39,743 bases of DNA, from contig JBOHRE010000027.1 of assembly GCA_050732635.1 (NCBI GenBank), forward strand, positions 1-39,743. Direction: 5' to 3'. Below the pieces are notes generated by a model. That model had not been told where the DNA came from, searched no databases, and saw only the letters and a list, made by a program, of their open reading frames with translations. The DNA comes from JBOHRE01 sp050732635. GTDB lineage: Bacteria; Gemmatimonadota; Gemmatimonadetes; Longimicrobiales; RSA9. Position 1 is the stretch's first letter. Each line of letters starts with the position of its first letter. The position numbers and the translations under genes were made by a program. Positions 33,108 through 39,743 of the stretch are shown piece by piece.

Positions 33108-34915
33108 AGGACGGCTCCAGCCGGCGGGCCGGGACGCTCCGCCGCAGCCGTGCCGTTCGCCGCGGTCGTGCCATTCGCCGCCGCAGCCGTGCCGCTCGTC
33201 GCCGCCGGGCTGGAGGCGGCGGCGTCGACCATCATCTCGCCAATGCTCTGACCCTGGGGCACGATCGGGAACACATTGGCTTCCTGCTCGACACGGAAGT
33301 CAATGACGACGGAGCCAGGGTGCTCCCAGGCGCAGGCGAGCGCGCTGTCGACCTCGTCGGCGCTCTGCACCCGCATGCCGCGCAGCCCGTACGCTTCGGC
33401 AAGCAGCACGAAGTCGGGACCCGAAAGCGGCGTCCCGCTGTAGCGGCGCCCCTCGAACAGCTCCTGCCACTGCCGTACCATGCCGAGGTAGCCGTTGTTG
33501 ATGATCGCGATCTTGATGTTCGCAATGCCTTCCTGGGCGATCGTCGCGAGCTCCTGGTTGGTCATCTGGAAGCCACCATCGCCGCAGATCACCCAGATCG
33601 TTTCGTCCGGGCACGCGATGGCCGCGCCCAGCGCGGCGGGCACGCTGAACCCCATCGTACCGGAACCGCCGCTCGTGATGTGCGTGCGTGCAGTGCGCCA
33701 CTCGATCAGCTGCGCCGCCCACATCTGATGCTGGCCCACGTCGGTGACGACGCGGTACCGACCGTGGTGCCGGCTGACGCGGTTGAAGGCGGCATAGACG
33801 TCGTGCGGCATCAGGCAGCTCGTATCAGGCCGGCGCAGGTATGCCTGGCGTGGCTGGTGTTTGCCCTGGATCTCCCGGATGCGAGCCAACCAGTCGTCGC
33901 AATCACGCGCCGGCACGACCGCGAGCAGAGCATTCAGCACCTCTCGTGCATCGCCGATGATCGCCACATCGACGCGCACGTTCTTGCCGATCTCGGACGG
34001 GTCGATGTCAACATGGATGACGCGCGCGAGCGGCGCGAATGTCGACGCTTTACCGGTAACGCGATCATCGAAGCGGCCGCCGATGTTCAGCAAAACGTCG
34101 CACTCCTGGATCGCACGATTCACGTGCACCCAGCCGTGCATGCCCGGCATACCGAGGGCGAGCGGATGATCCTCGGGGAAGCCGCCCTTGCCGTGCAGCG
34201 TCGTGATCACCGGGATTCCGGTACGCTCCGCCAGGAGGCGCAGCTCGGGCGCAGCGCCGGACCAGATCACGCCGTTGCCGGCGAGGATCAGCGGCTTGCT
34301 GGCCTCTGCGATCAGCTTGGCGGCGTCCTGGATGTGACACAACTCGTGCTGGCGGGTTGCACAGTAGCCGGGCACATGCACCGCCGTACTCCACTCGGGA
34401 ACGGTGCGCGCCTGTTGTGCGTCCTTCGCCACGTCGATCAGTACCGGACCCGGACGTCCCGTGGTTGCGAGATAAAACGCTTCCTGAAACACGGACGGCA
34501 GGTCTTCGGCGCGCGTGACCAGATAGTTGTGCTTGGTGATCGGGATGGTGATGCCGGTGATGTCGGTCTCCTGAAACGCGTCTGTGCCCAGCACCGCCGT
34601 CGACACCTGTCCCGTGATCGCCACGAGTGGCGTGCTGTCCATCCACGCGTCCGCGATCGGCGTCACCAGGTTGGTCGCGCCCGGCCCGCTCGTGGCGACG
34701 CATACGCCCACCTTGCCGCTGGCGCGGGCGTAGCCCTCCGCCGCGTGGCCCGCACCCTGCTCGTGACGACACAGCACGTGGCGCAGCTGCGGGTACTCGG
34801 GCAGCGCATGATAGAACGGCATGATAGCGCCGCCGGGAATACCGAAGATCACGTCGACGCCGGCACGGAGCAGCGCTTCGCACATGATCTGTGCACCGGT
34901 TCTCATCTCAGACAT
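33104..34915 (-). CDS. ilvB: Acetolactate synthase, large catalytic subunit
   Basis: This 603-residue thiamin-diphosphate enzyme makes acetolactate or acetohydroxybutyrate. It shows FGIPGGAIMPFYHAL, RHEQGAGHAAEGYARA (catalytic Glu), the FAD-associated middle domain, and the cofactor motif GDGGFQMTNQELATIAQEGIANIKIAIINN. The start at 34915 has GGAGG 6 nt upstream and overlaps leuB by 8 bp. The last ~35 residues (AASSPAATSGTAAAANGTTAAN and on) are a low-complexity Ala/Gly/Thr/Asn tail beyond the normal end, encoded by a degenerate repeat around 33140-33205. The tail abuts the ilvN start. Confidence 0.97.
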   Translation of the reverse strand: MSEMRTGAQIMCEALLRAGVDVIFGIPGGAIMPFYHALPEYPQLRHVLCRHEQGAGHAAEGYARASGKVGVCVATSGPGATNLVTPIADAWMDSTPLVAITGQVSTAVLGTDAFQETDITGITIPITKHNYLVTRAEDLPSVFQEAFYLATTGRPGPVLIDVAKDAQQARTVPEWSTAVHVPGYCATRQHELCHIQDAAKLIAEASKPLILAGNGVIWSGAAPELRLLAERTGIPVITTLHGKGGFPEDHPLALGMPGMHGWVHVNRAIQECDVLLNIGGRFDDRVTGKASTFAPLARVIHVDIDPSEIGKNVRVDVAIIGDAREVLNALLAVVPARDCDDWLARIREIQGKHQPRQAYLRRPDTSCLMPHDVYAAFNRVSRHHGRYRVVTDVGQHQMWAAQLIEWRTARTHITSGGSGTMGFSVPAALGAAIACPDETIWVICGDGGFQMTNQELATIAQEGIANIKIAIINNGYLGMVRQWQELFEGRRYSGTPLSGPDFVLLAEAYGLRGMRVQSADEVDSALACAWEHPGSVVIDFRVEQEANVFPIVPQGQSIGEMMVDAAASSPAATSGTAAAANGTTAANGTAAAERPGPPAGAVL

Positions 34916-36023
34916 GACTGGCCTCCGGCTGTTTGGCGCGCGCTGCCACAGCGGCGCCGAAAGCGGCAGTGCCGGCCGCTGCGGTTCCCGCGGGCGCGAT
35001 ATCCGCGGGGAGCAGACCGCTTTCCAGCACCTCAGCGACTGCGGCTTCCACCTGGCGCGCTTCGGCCTCGAGACCGAGTGAGTGACGCAGCAGCAGCGCA
35101 CCGCTCAGGATCGCTCCGATCGGATTCGCCACGTCACGTCCTGCGAGCTGCGGCGCTGACCCGTGAACGGGCTCGTACAGTCCGCGGCCGTGGCCGCCCT
35201 CGACAGCGGCCAGGCCGAGCGCTGCCGATGGCAGCAGACCGATCGAGCCCGCGAGCACGGCGGCTTCGTCGGTCAGGATGTCGCCAAACATGTTTTCGGT
35301 CACCACGACGTCGAACTCCGCTGGGCGCTGCAGCAGGTGCATGGCAGCCGCATCCACCAACAGGTGTTCGAGCTCGAGGTCCGGAAACGCTTCGCTCACC
35401 ACGCGGGTGACTACAGCGCGCCAGAGACGGGACGTTTCCAATACGTTTGCCTTGTCGATGGATGTGAGCTTGCCACGCCGGCCCTGTGCGAGCCGTGCAG
35501 CGGTCCGGGTAACACGCTCGATCTCGACCGTGCTGTAGCTGCACACATCGGTCGCCTGCTCGCCTCCGTCCGGCGTGCGCCGGCGCGCCTTCGGACCGAA
35601 GTAGATACCGCCGGTCAGCTCACGCACGAACAGCAGATCCACACCGACGAGGCGCTCGGCCCGTAGCGGCGAGACTCGCGCTCCCGCCGCGTGCACATTC
35701 ACCGGCCGCAGGTTGGCGAAGAGGCCCAGCAGTTTGCGCAGCGCGAGCAAGCCCTGCTCCGGTCGCACCTTCGCATCGGTCCGATCGAACTTCGGATCGC
35801 CCACCGCGCCGAGCAGCACTGCATCCGCGTGCGCGATGACCGCTGCGGTGTCCGCCGGCAGCGCCTGCCCCGTCGCCTCGATGGCCGCAGCACCGATCAA
35901 CCGATTCGTGAACTCGAGCTCGTGACCCCAGGCGTCGGCGACTGCGTCCAGCACGCGCACCGCTTCACGCGTGACTTCCGGTCCGATCCCGTCGCCGGGC
36001 AGGACCACGATCCTAGCGCGCAT
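34908..36023 (-). CDS. leuB: 3-Isopropylmalate dehydrogenase
   Basis: This 371-residue enzyme oxidises and decarboxylates 3-isopropylmalate. It has VVLPGDGIGPEVTREAV, LLGAVGDPKFD, RPEQGLLALRKLLGLFANLRPV, VRELTGGIYFG, TSIDKANVLETSRLWR, VTENMFGDILTDEAAVLAGS and LYEPVHGSAPQLAGRDVANP. The start at 36023 has GAGG 6 nt upstream and overlaps the leuD stop by 11 bp. The C-terminal ~28 residues (PAGTAAAGTAAFGAAVAAR and on) are a low-complexity Ala/Gly/Thr tail like that of IlvB. The overlap with ilvB means the tail also encodes the next gene's ribosome-binding site. Confidence 0.97.
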   Translation of the reverse strand: MRARIVVLPGDGIGPEVTREAVRVLDAVADAWGHELEFTNRLIGAAAIEATGQALPADTAAVIAHADAVLLGAVGDPKFDRTDAKVRPEQGLLALRKLLGLFANLRPVNVHAAGARVSPLRAERLVGVDLLFVRELTGGIYFGPKARRRTPDGGEQATDVCSYSTVEIERVTRTAARLAQGRRGKLTSIDKANVLETSRLWRAVVTRVVSEAFPDLELEHLLVDAAAMHLLQRPAEFDVVVTENMFGDILTDEAAVLAGSIGLLPSAALGLAAVEGGHGRGLYEPVHGSAPQLAGRDVANPIGAILSGALLLRHSLGLEAEARQVEAAVAEVLESGLLPADIAPAGTAAAGTAAFGAAVAARAKQPEASHV

Positions 36024-36588
36024 GGTTGGCCTCATAGCTCGCGATTTCGGCTTCCGCGGAGCGCAGGTAGCCGAGTGCATCGATGCCGTTGAGCAGACAA
36101 TGCTTCGCGAAGGGATCGATCGGGAAATCGAAGCGCAGCCCTGACGGTGTCGTAACGCTCTGGTATTGCAGGTCGATCCGCAGGCGAATCGACGGGTCAC
36201 TCGTGCACAGCCGCAGCACCTGCGCATACGCACTACCGGACAGCTCGATCGGCAGCAGACCGTTGCCCAGCGCATTGCTGCGGAAGATGTCGGCGAAAGC
36301 GGTGCTGATGACCGCGCGGAAGCCGTACGATTGCAGCGCCCAGACGGCGTGCTCTCGCGACGAGCCACAGCCGAAGTTACGCCCGGCGAGAAGGATCTGT
36401 GCACCCTGCGCGGCAGGCTGATTGAGCGGAAACGACGGCTCGCTACGCCAATCGGCGAACAGAGCGTCCTCGAGCCGGCTCTTTCCCGTGACCGTCAGAA
36501 AGCGCGCGGGGATGATCTGATCGGTATCGATATCGTCGAGCGTGAGCACCACGACTCGGGCGACGAGCGTCTCGATCGGTTCCATCAT
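36013..36588 (-). CDS. leuD: 3-Isopropylmalate dehydratase, small subunit
   Basis: This 191-residue swivel domain pairs with LeuC to isomerise isopropylmalate. It carries DDIDTDQIIPARFLT, LAGRNFGCGSSREHAVWALQSYGFRAVIS, the family's active-site loop, and FADIFRSNALGNGLLPI. The start at 36588 follows GAGGGG by 6 nt; the frame is open further upstream only because it runs into the 9-bp-unit repeat. The leuC-leuD gap (83 bp) is filled largely by that repeat. Confidence 0.96.
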   Translation of the reverse strand: MMEPIETLVARVVVLTLDDIDTDQIIPARFLTVTGKSRLEDALFADWRSEPSFPLNQPAAQGAQILLAGRNFGCGSSREHAVWALQSYGFRAVISTAFADIFRSNALGNGLLPIELSGSAYAQVLRLCTSDPSIRLRIDLQYQSVTTPSGLRFDFPIDPFAKHCLLNGIDALGYLRSAEAEIASYEANHAR

Positions 36589-36604
36589 GTCGTTCCCCTC
36601 ATCA

Positions 36605-36701
36605 ACCGCGGAGTACGCGGAGTACGCTGAGACCAACAAACCAAATAAAAAACCCTATGAAAACACATCATTTACTCGGCGACCTCAGCGTACTCTGCGG
36701 T
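36605..36701. repeat. 9-bp-unit inverted-repeat element across the leuC 3' end
   Basis: Left arm at 36605-36631 (ACCGCGGAG TACGCGGAG TACGCTGAG) and right arm at 36675-36701, whose reverse reads ACCGCAGAG TACGCTGAG GTCGCCGAG; about 43 bp of A/T-rich DNA lies between. The right arm is translated as the last residues of LeuC (TAEYAEVAE), the same peptide type as in the ThiC insertion. Confidence 0.88.
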
Positions 36702-38114
36702 CGAACTGGATGGGCGCGCGTCGCTGACCGCGCCGGCTACCGCCGAAGCGGCGGCGGTGAGCGGGCTTGCCAGGAACGTGCGCCCGCCCCTGCCCTGTCT
36801 GCCCTCGAAGTTGCGATTGCTCGTGCTGACCGCGTACTGGCCGGGCTCGAGCCGATCATCGTTCATGGCGATGCACATCGAACAGCCGGCCTGGCGCCAC
36901 TCCGCGCCGGCTGCGCGAAAGACCTCGTGCAGTCCCTCTGCCTCCGCGTCCCGTTTGACGCGCTGCGAGCCGGGCACGACCAGCATGCGCACGCCGGGTG
37001 CGACGCGACGACCACGCAGCACGCGCGCGGCGGCACGCAGATCCGATAGTCGCGAGTTCGTGCAGCTTCCCAGAAACACGACGTCGATGGGCTTGCCGAG
37101 CAGCAGCTCACCTGGCTGGAGTCCCATATAGGCGAGCGCTTTCGCGAGCGCTGCGCGCTGCGCCGGCTGGGCGGCCGCGGGATCGGGGATCCGCTCGTCG
37201 ATGCGGATGGCCATGCCCGGATTGGTGCCGTAGGTGATCATGGGCGCGAGCTGGCCGGCATCGATGTCCACCGTAGCGTCGTACACCGCGTCCGCAGCGC
37301 TGGGCAGCGCGCGCCAGCGCTCCAGCGCCGTCTCCCAGGCCGCGCCCTTGGGGGCATGCGGTCGGCCGGCCATATACTCGAAGGTCGTATCATCCGGGGC
37401 GATCATGCCGGCACGCGCGCCCGCCTCGATGGACATGTTGCACACGGTCATGCGTTCCTCCATGGAGAGCGCGCGAATGGCCGAGCCCGTGTATTCGACG
37501 ACGTGACCAGTGCCGCCGCCAACGCCGATCCTGGCGATGATCGCAAGGATGAGGTCCTTGGCCGTGACGCCCGCTTGCAACTGGCCGTCGACCCGGATCT
37601 GCATGGTCTTCGGTTTCTTCTGAAGCAGGCACTGCGTGGCCAGGACGTGGGCGACCTCCGTCGTGCCGATACCGAATGCGAGCGCGCCGAAGGCGCCGTG
37701 CGTGCTCGTGTGGCTGTCACCGCAGACGACCGTCATCCCGGGTTGCGTGAGGCCCTGTTCCGGCCCGATCACGTGCACGATGCCCTGACGCTCGCTACCC
37801 AGCGGGTGCAGGACGATGTCGAAGTCGCGGCAGTTCGCCTCGAGCTGTTGGAGCTGCGCCGCCGCCGCGCCCGCGAGGGGAACTACACCGCGCCGTCCCC
37901 AGGTGGTGGGCGTGGAATGGTCCATGGTCGCGACCGTGCGTCCGGGTCGTCGCACATGCAGACCCGCCTCGCGCAGCGTGGTGAACGCCTGCGGCGACGT
38001 GACCTCGTGAATCAGGTGGAGGTCGACATAGAGGATCGTGGGCGTGCCGTCCGTTCCGGCACGCACCACATGCGCATCCCACACCTTCTCGAAGAGCGTA
38101 CGACCCGCCTTCAT
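36672..38114 (-). CDS. leuC: 3-Isopropylmalate dehydratase, large subunit, with repeat-encoded tail
   Basis: This 480-residue aconitase-family protein holds the [4Fe-4S] cluster of isopropylmalate isomerase. It has TLFEKVWDAHVV, VVCGDSHTSTHGAFGALAFGIGTTEV, the cluster cysteines in FLGSCTNSR and AGCSMCIAMN, and STSNRNFEGRQGRGG. The start at 38114 overlaps the leuA stop by 4 bp (ATGA). The end is unusual: after the normal LASPLTAAASAVAGAV the frame runs into a dispersed repeat and finishes DARPSSSTAEYAEVAE. The original stop codon seems to have been displaced by the insertion. The tail is short and far from the cluster, so function is probably kept. Confidence 0.97.
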   Translation of the reverse strand: MKAGRTLFEKVWDAHVVRAGTDGTPTILYVDLHLIHEVTSPQAFTTLREAGLHVRRPGRTVATMDHSTPTTWGRRGVVPLAGAAAAQLQQLEANCRDFDIVLHPLGSERQGIVHVIGPEQGLTQPGMTVVCGDSHTSTHGAFGALAFGIGTTEVAHVLATQCLLQKKPKTMQIRVDGQLQAGVTAKDLILAIIARIGVGGGTGHVVEYTGSAIRALSMEERMTVCNMSIEAGARAGMIAPDDTTFEYMAGRPHAPKGAAWETALERWRALPSAADAVYDATVDIDAGQLAPMITYGTNPGMAIRIDERIPDPAAAQPAQRAALAKALAYMGLQPGELLLGKPIDVVFLGSCTNSRLSDLRAAARVLRGRRVAPGVRMLVVPGSQRVKRDAEAEGLHEVFRAAGAEWRQAGCSMCIAMNDDRLEPGQYAVSTSNRNFEGRQGRGGRTFLASPLTAAASAVAGAVSDARPSSSTAEYAEVAE

Positions 38115-39664
38115 ACGCCCCACAGATAGCTCGCGCGCTCGAGCGCAACGGCCTCCAACTCACGTGCCTGCGCGGCCTTGTTGAGGGCATGGAGGTAGCC
38201 GCACGCCGCGGCGTTCACGATGTCGGGCGAGGCGCCACGGCCGGTGAAGGTCTGACCGTTGACCTTGACGATCAGCGATACTTCGCCCAGGGCGTCGCTG
38301 CCGGGCGTAACCGAGTGCAGCTTGAGCTCGACAAGTTCGGTGCGGCAGTCGACCAGCGCATCGATCGCTGCGAATGCGGCCGCCACCGGGCCATCTCCCT
38401 GCGCCAGGGCTTCGCGCTCGACCTGGCCGATCGCAAGACACACCTTCGCGATGGCAGGATCACTGCCGCATTGCACGTGCAGTGCGCGCAGGCCATAATG
38501 CGCCGGCACATCGTCCATGGTGCCGTGATTCAGGATCGCGATCAGATCCTCGTCCAGAATCATCTTCTTCTGGTCGGCGAGCAGCTTGAAGAGCTGGTAG
38601 GCACGGGTCAGCTCGTCCTCATCCAGCTCGTAGCCGAGCACACGGTAGCGCTGCGACAGCGCGTTGCGTCCGGAGTGCTTGCCGAGCACGAGGTGCGTGT
38701 CACGTACGCCGACGCTTTGCGGTGTCATGATCTCGTACGTGGTGCGCTCCTTCAGCATGCCGTCCTGATGGATGCCCGCCTCATGGGCGAACGCGTTCTT
38801 GCCGACAATCGCCTTGTTCGGCTGCGGATACAGACCGGTCAGGTACGCCAGCAGGTGGCTGCTACGCGCGATCTCCTGCGTGCTGACGGCGGTCTCGTAC
38901 GGGAATGCGTCGCGGCGGGCGCGCAGCGCCATGACGACCTCCTCGAGCGCTGCGTTGCCGGCACGCTCACCGATCCCATTCACGGTGCATTCGACCTGAC
39001 GCGCGCCGCCCTCGATCGCGGCCAGGGAGTTGGCGACGGCGAGGCCGAGGTCATCGTGGCAATGGGCGCTCAGCACGACATCGCTGGTCTTCGGCACGGC
39101 CGCCCGCACGGTCTCGAAGAGCGCCCTGTACTCCGCGGGGTACGAGTAGCCGACCGTATCGGGCAGGTTCACCGTTCGGGCGCCCGCGGCGATCGCCGCG
39201 TCGACCACCCTGCAGAGGAAGGGGACATCGGTGCGCGTAGCATCTTCCGCGCTGAATTCGACGTCGTTGGTGAACTGGCGGGCCCGCTCGACCGCTGCGA
39301 CCGCGCGCTCGACACACTCATCCCGGCATATCCTGAGCTTTCGATTCAGGTGCACGTCCGATGTCGCGATGAAGACGTGGATCCGGCCTCGCTCCGCCGC
39401 CTCGAGCGCTACGCCGGCCTCGTCGATATCGCGCGGGTGTGCTCGGGCAAGCGCGGCGATCACCGGCCTGCGCACCTCGCTGGCAATGGCCCGCACCGCA
39501 TCCGCGTCGGCCGGCGAGCTGATGGGGAAGCCCGCTTCGAGCACGTCGACGCCGAGTGCATCGAGCTGATGTGCCATGCGCAGCTTTTCCTGTGGGGTCA
39601 TGCTGGCGCCCGGCGATTGCTCGCCATCGCGCAGCGTGGTGTCGAACACAGCCACCCGATTCAC
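38111..39664 (-). CDS. leuA: 2-Isopropylmalate synthase
   Basis: This 517-residue enzyme condenses ketoisovalerate with acetyl-CoA, the first committed step to leucine. The TIM barrel has FDTTLRDGEQSPGASMT (metal Asp and catalytic Arg), VDVLEAGFPISSP, NLPDTVGYSYP, LSAHCHDDLGLAVANSLAAIEGGARQVECTVNGIGERAGNAALEEVVM (HxH metal site), and GIHQDGMLK. The C-terminal regulatory domain (~390-517: LVELKLHSVTPGSDALGEVSLIVKVNG) normally binds leucine. The start is GTG at 39664, behind GGGAGAG. It is the first gene of a nine-gene branched-chain operon and lies just after an attenuator terminator. Confidence 0.97.
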   Translation of the reverse strand: MNRVAVFDTTLRDGEQSPGASMTPQEKLRMAHQLDALGVDVLEAGFPISSPADADAVRAIASEVRRPVIAALARAHPRDIDEAGVALEAAERGRIHVFIATSDVHLNRKLRICRDECVERAVAAVERARQFTNDVEFSAEDATRTDVPFLCRVVDAAIAAGARTVNLPDTVGYSYPAEYRALFETVRAAVPKTSDVVLSAHCHDDLGLAVANSLAAIEGGARQVECTVNGIGERAGNAALEEVVMALRARRDAFPYETAVSTQEIARSSHLLAYLTGLYPQPNKAIVGKNAFAHEAGIHQDGMLKERTTYEIMTPQSVGVRDTHLVLGKHSGRNALSQRYRVLGYELDEDELTRAYQLFKLLADQKKMILDEDLIAILNHGTMDDVPAHYGLRALHVQCGSDPAIAKVCLAIGQVEREALAQGDGPVAAAFAAIDALVDCRTELVELKLHSVTPGSDALGEVSLIVKVNGQTFTGRGASPDIVNAAACGYLHALNKAAQARELEAVALERASYLWGV

Positions 39665-39688
39665 GGTCGGCTCTCCCGAACGAGGAGG

Positions 39689-39726
39689 AAAAAAAGCGGG
39701 CCTTCTCCGGTTCGGAGAAGGCCCGC
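39689..39726 (-). terminator. leu operon attenuator terminator
   Basis: On the minus strand GCGGGCCTTCTCCG pairs with CGGAGAAGGCCCGC around a 3-nt loop (stem of about 14 bp), followed by seven T, 25 bp before the leuA start. By analogy with the his and phe arrangements it should be an attenuator, with a Leu-rich leader peptide just beyond the right edge of the window. The leader itself is not visible. Confidence 0.88.
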
Positions 39727-39743
39727 GGTCGCTTTCGGCTCGG

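Overview
The window is a GC-rich bacterial chromosome segment packed with amino-acid biosynthesis genes. A long VPS10/BNR-repeat exported protein, a secreted M20 peptidase, a DUF4212 transporter subunit and intrinsic terminators used as attenuators together suggest Gemmatimonadota or a close relative. That placement is an inference from gene content; there is no rRNA or tRNA here to test it.

Positions 1-8264 are accessory genes: a cut-off Na+/solute symporter small subunit, a small lipoprotein, an orphan FitA-like antitoxin, an Fpg/Nei DNA glycosylase, a single-domain response regulator, a secreted M20 dipeptidase and a 1067-residue BNR-repeat protein. Positions 8352-10502 hold thiC behind a TPP riboswitch; thiC has absorbed two kinds of repetitive DNA in frame. 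Positions 10503-12880 hold a possible small membrane protein, a DUF1059 protein, a BTAD-type regulator and an M23 peptidase. Then come asnB and, convergent with it, pheA, which has a phenylalanine-leader attenuator.

Positions 15896-21947 are the most interesting part. A plus-strand operon encodes a threonine-synthase-like enzyme, a CysO-like sulfur carrier, a JAMM protease, an E1-like/rhodanese activating enzyme, and aspartokinase-homoserine dehydrogenase. In front of it lie a SAM-II riboswitch with a terminator, then a short leader ORF rich in Thr, Met, Cys and Ile codons with a second terminator and a matching antiterminator. This implies protein-thiocarboxylate sulfur transfer wired to the homoserine branch, probably for homocysteine/methionine, and controlled at two levels.

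Positions 21957-39743 are one long minus-strand run. The branched-chain operon leuA-leuC-leuD-leuB-ilvB-ilvN-ilvC-ilvE-ilvD is followed by the histidine operon hisG-hisDC (a fusion)-hisH-hisA-hisB-hisF-hisIE. A his leader peptide with a run of His codons and a terminator precedes hisG. The terminator of a leu attenuator lies just before leuA at the window edge.

Two dispersed repeat families run through the window. One is built of 9-bp units (ACCGCAGAG-like) arranged as inverted arms; it occurs inside thiC, between ilvC and ilvE, and across the leuC 3' end. The other is a GGGGCT hexamer array occurring at four or five places, two of them inside coding sequence.
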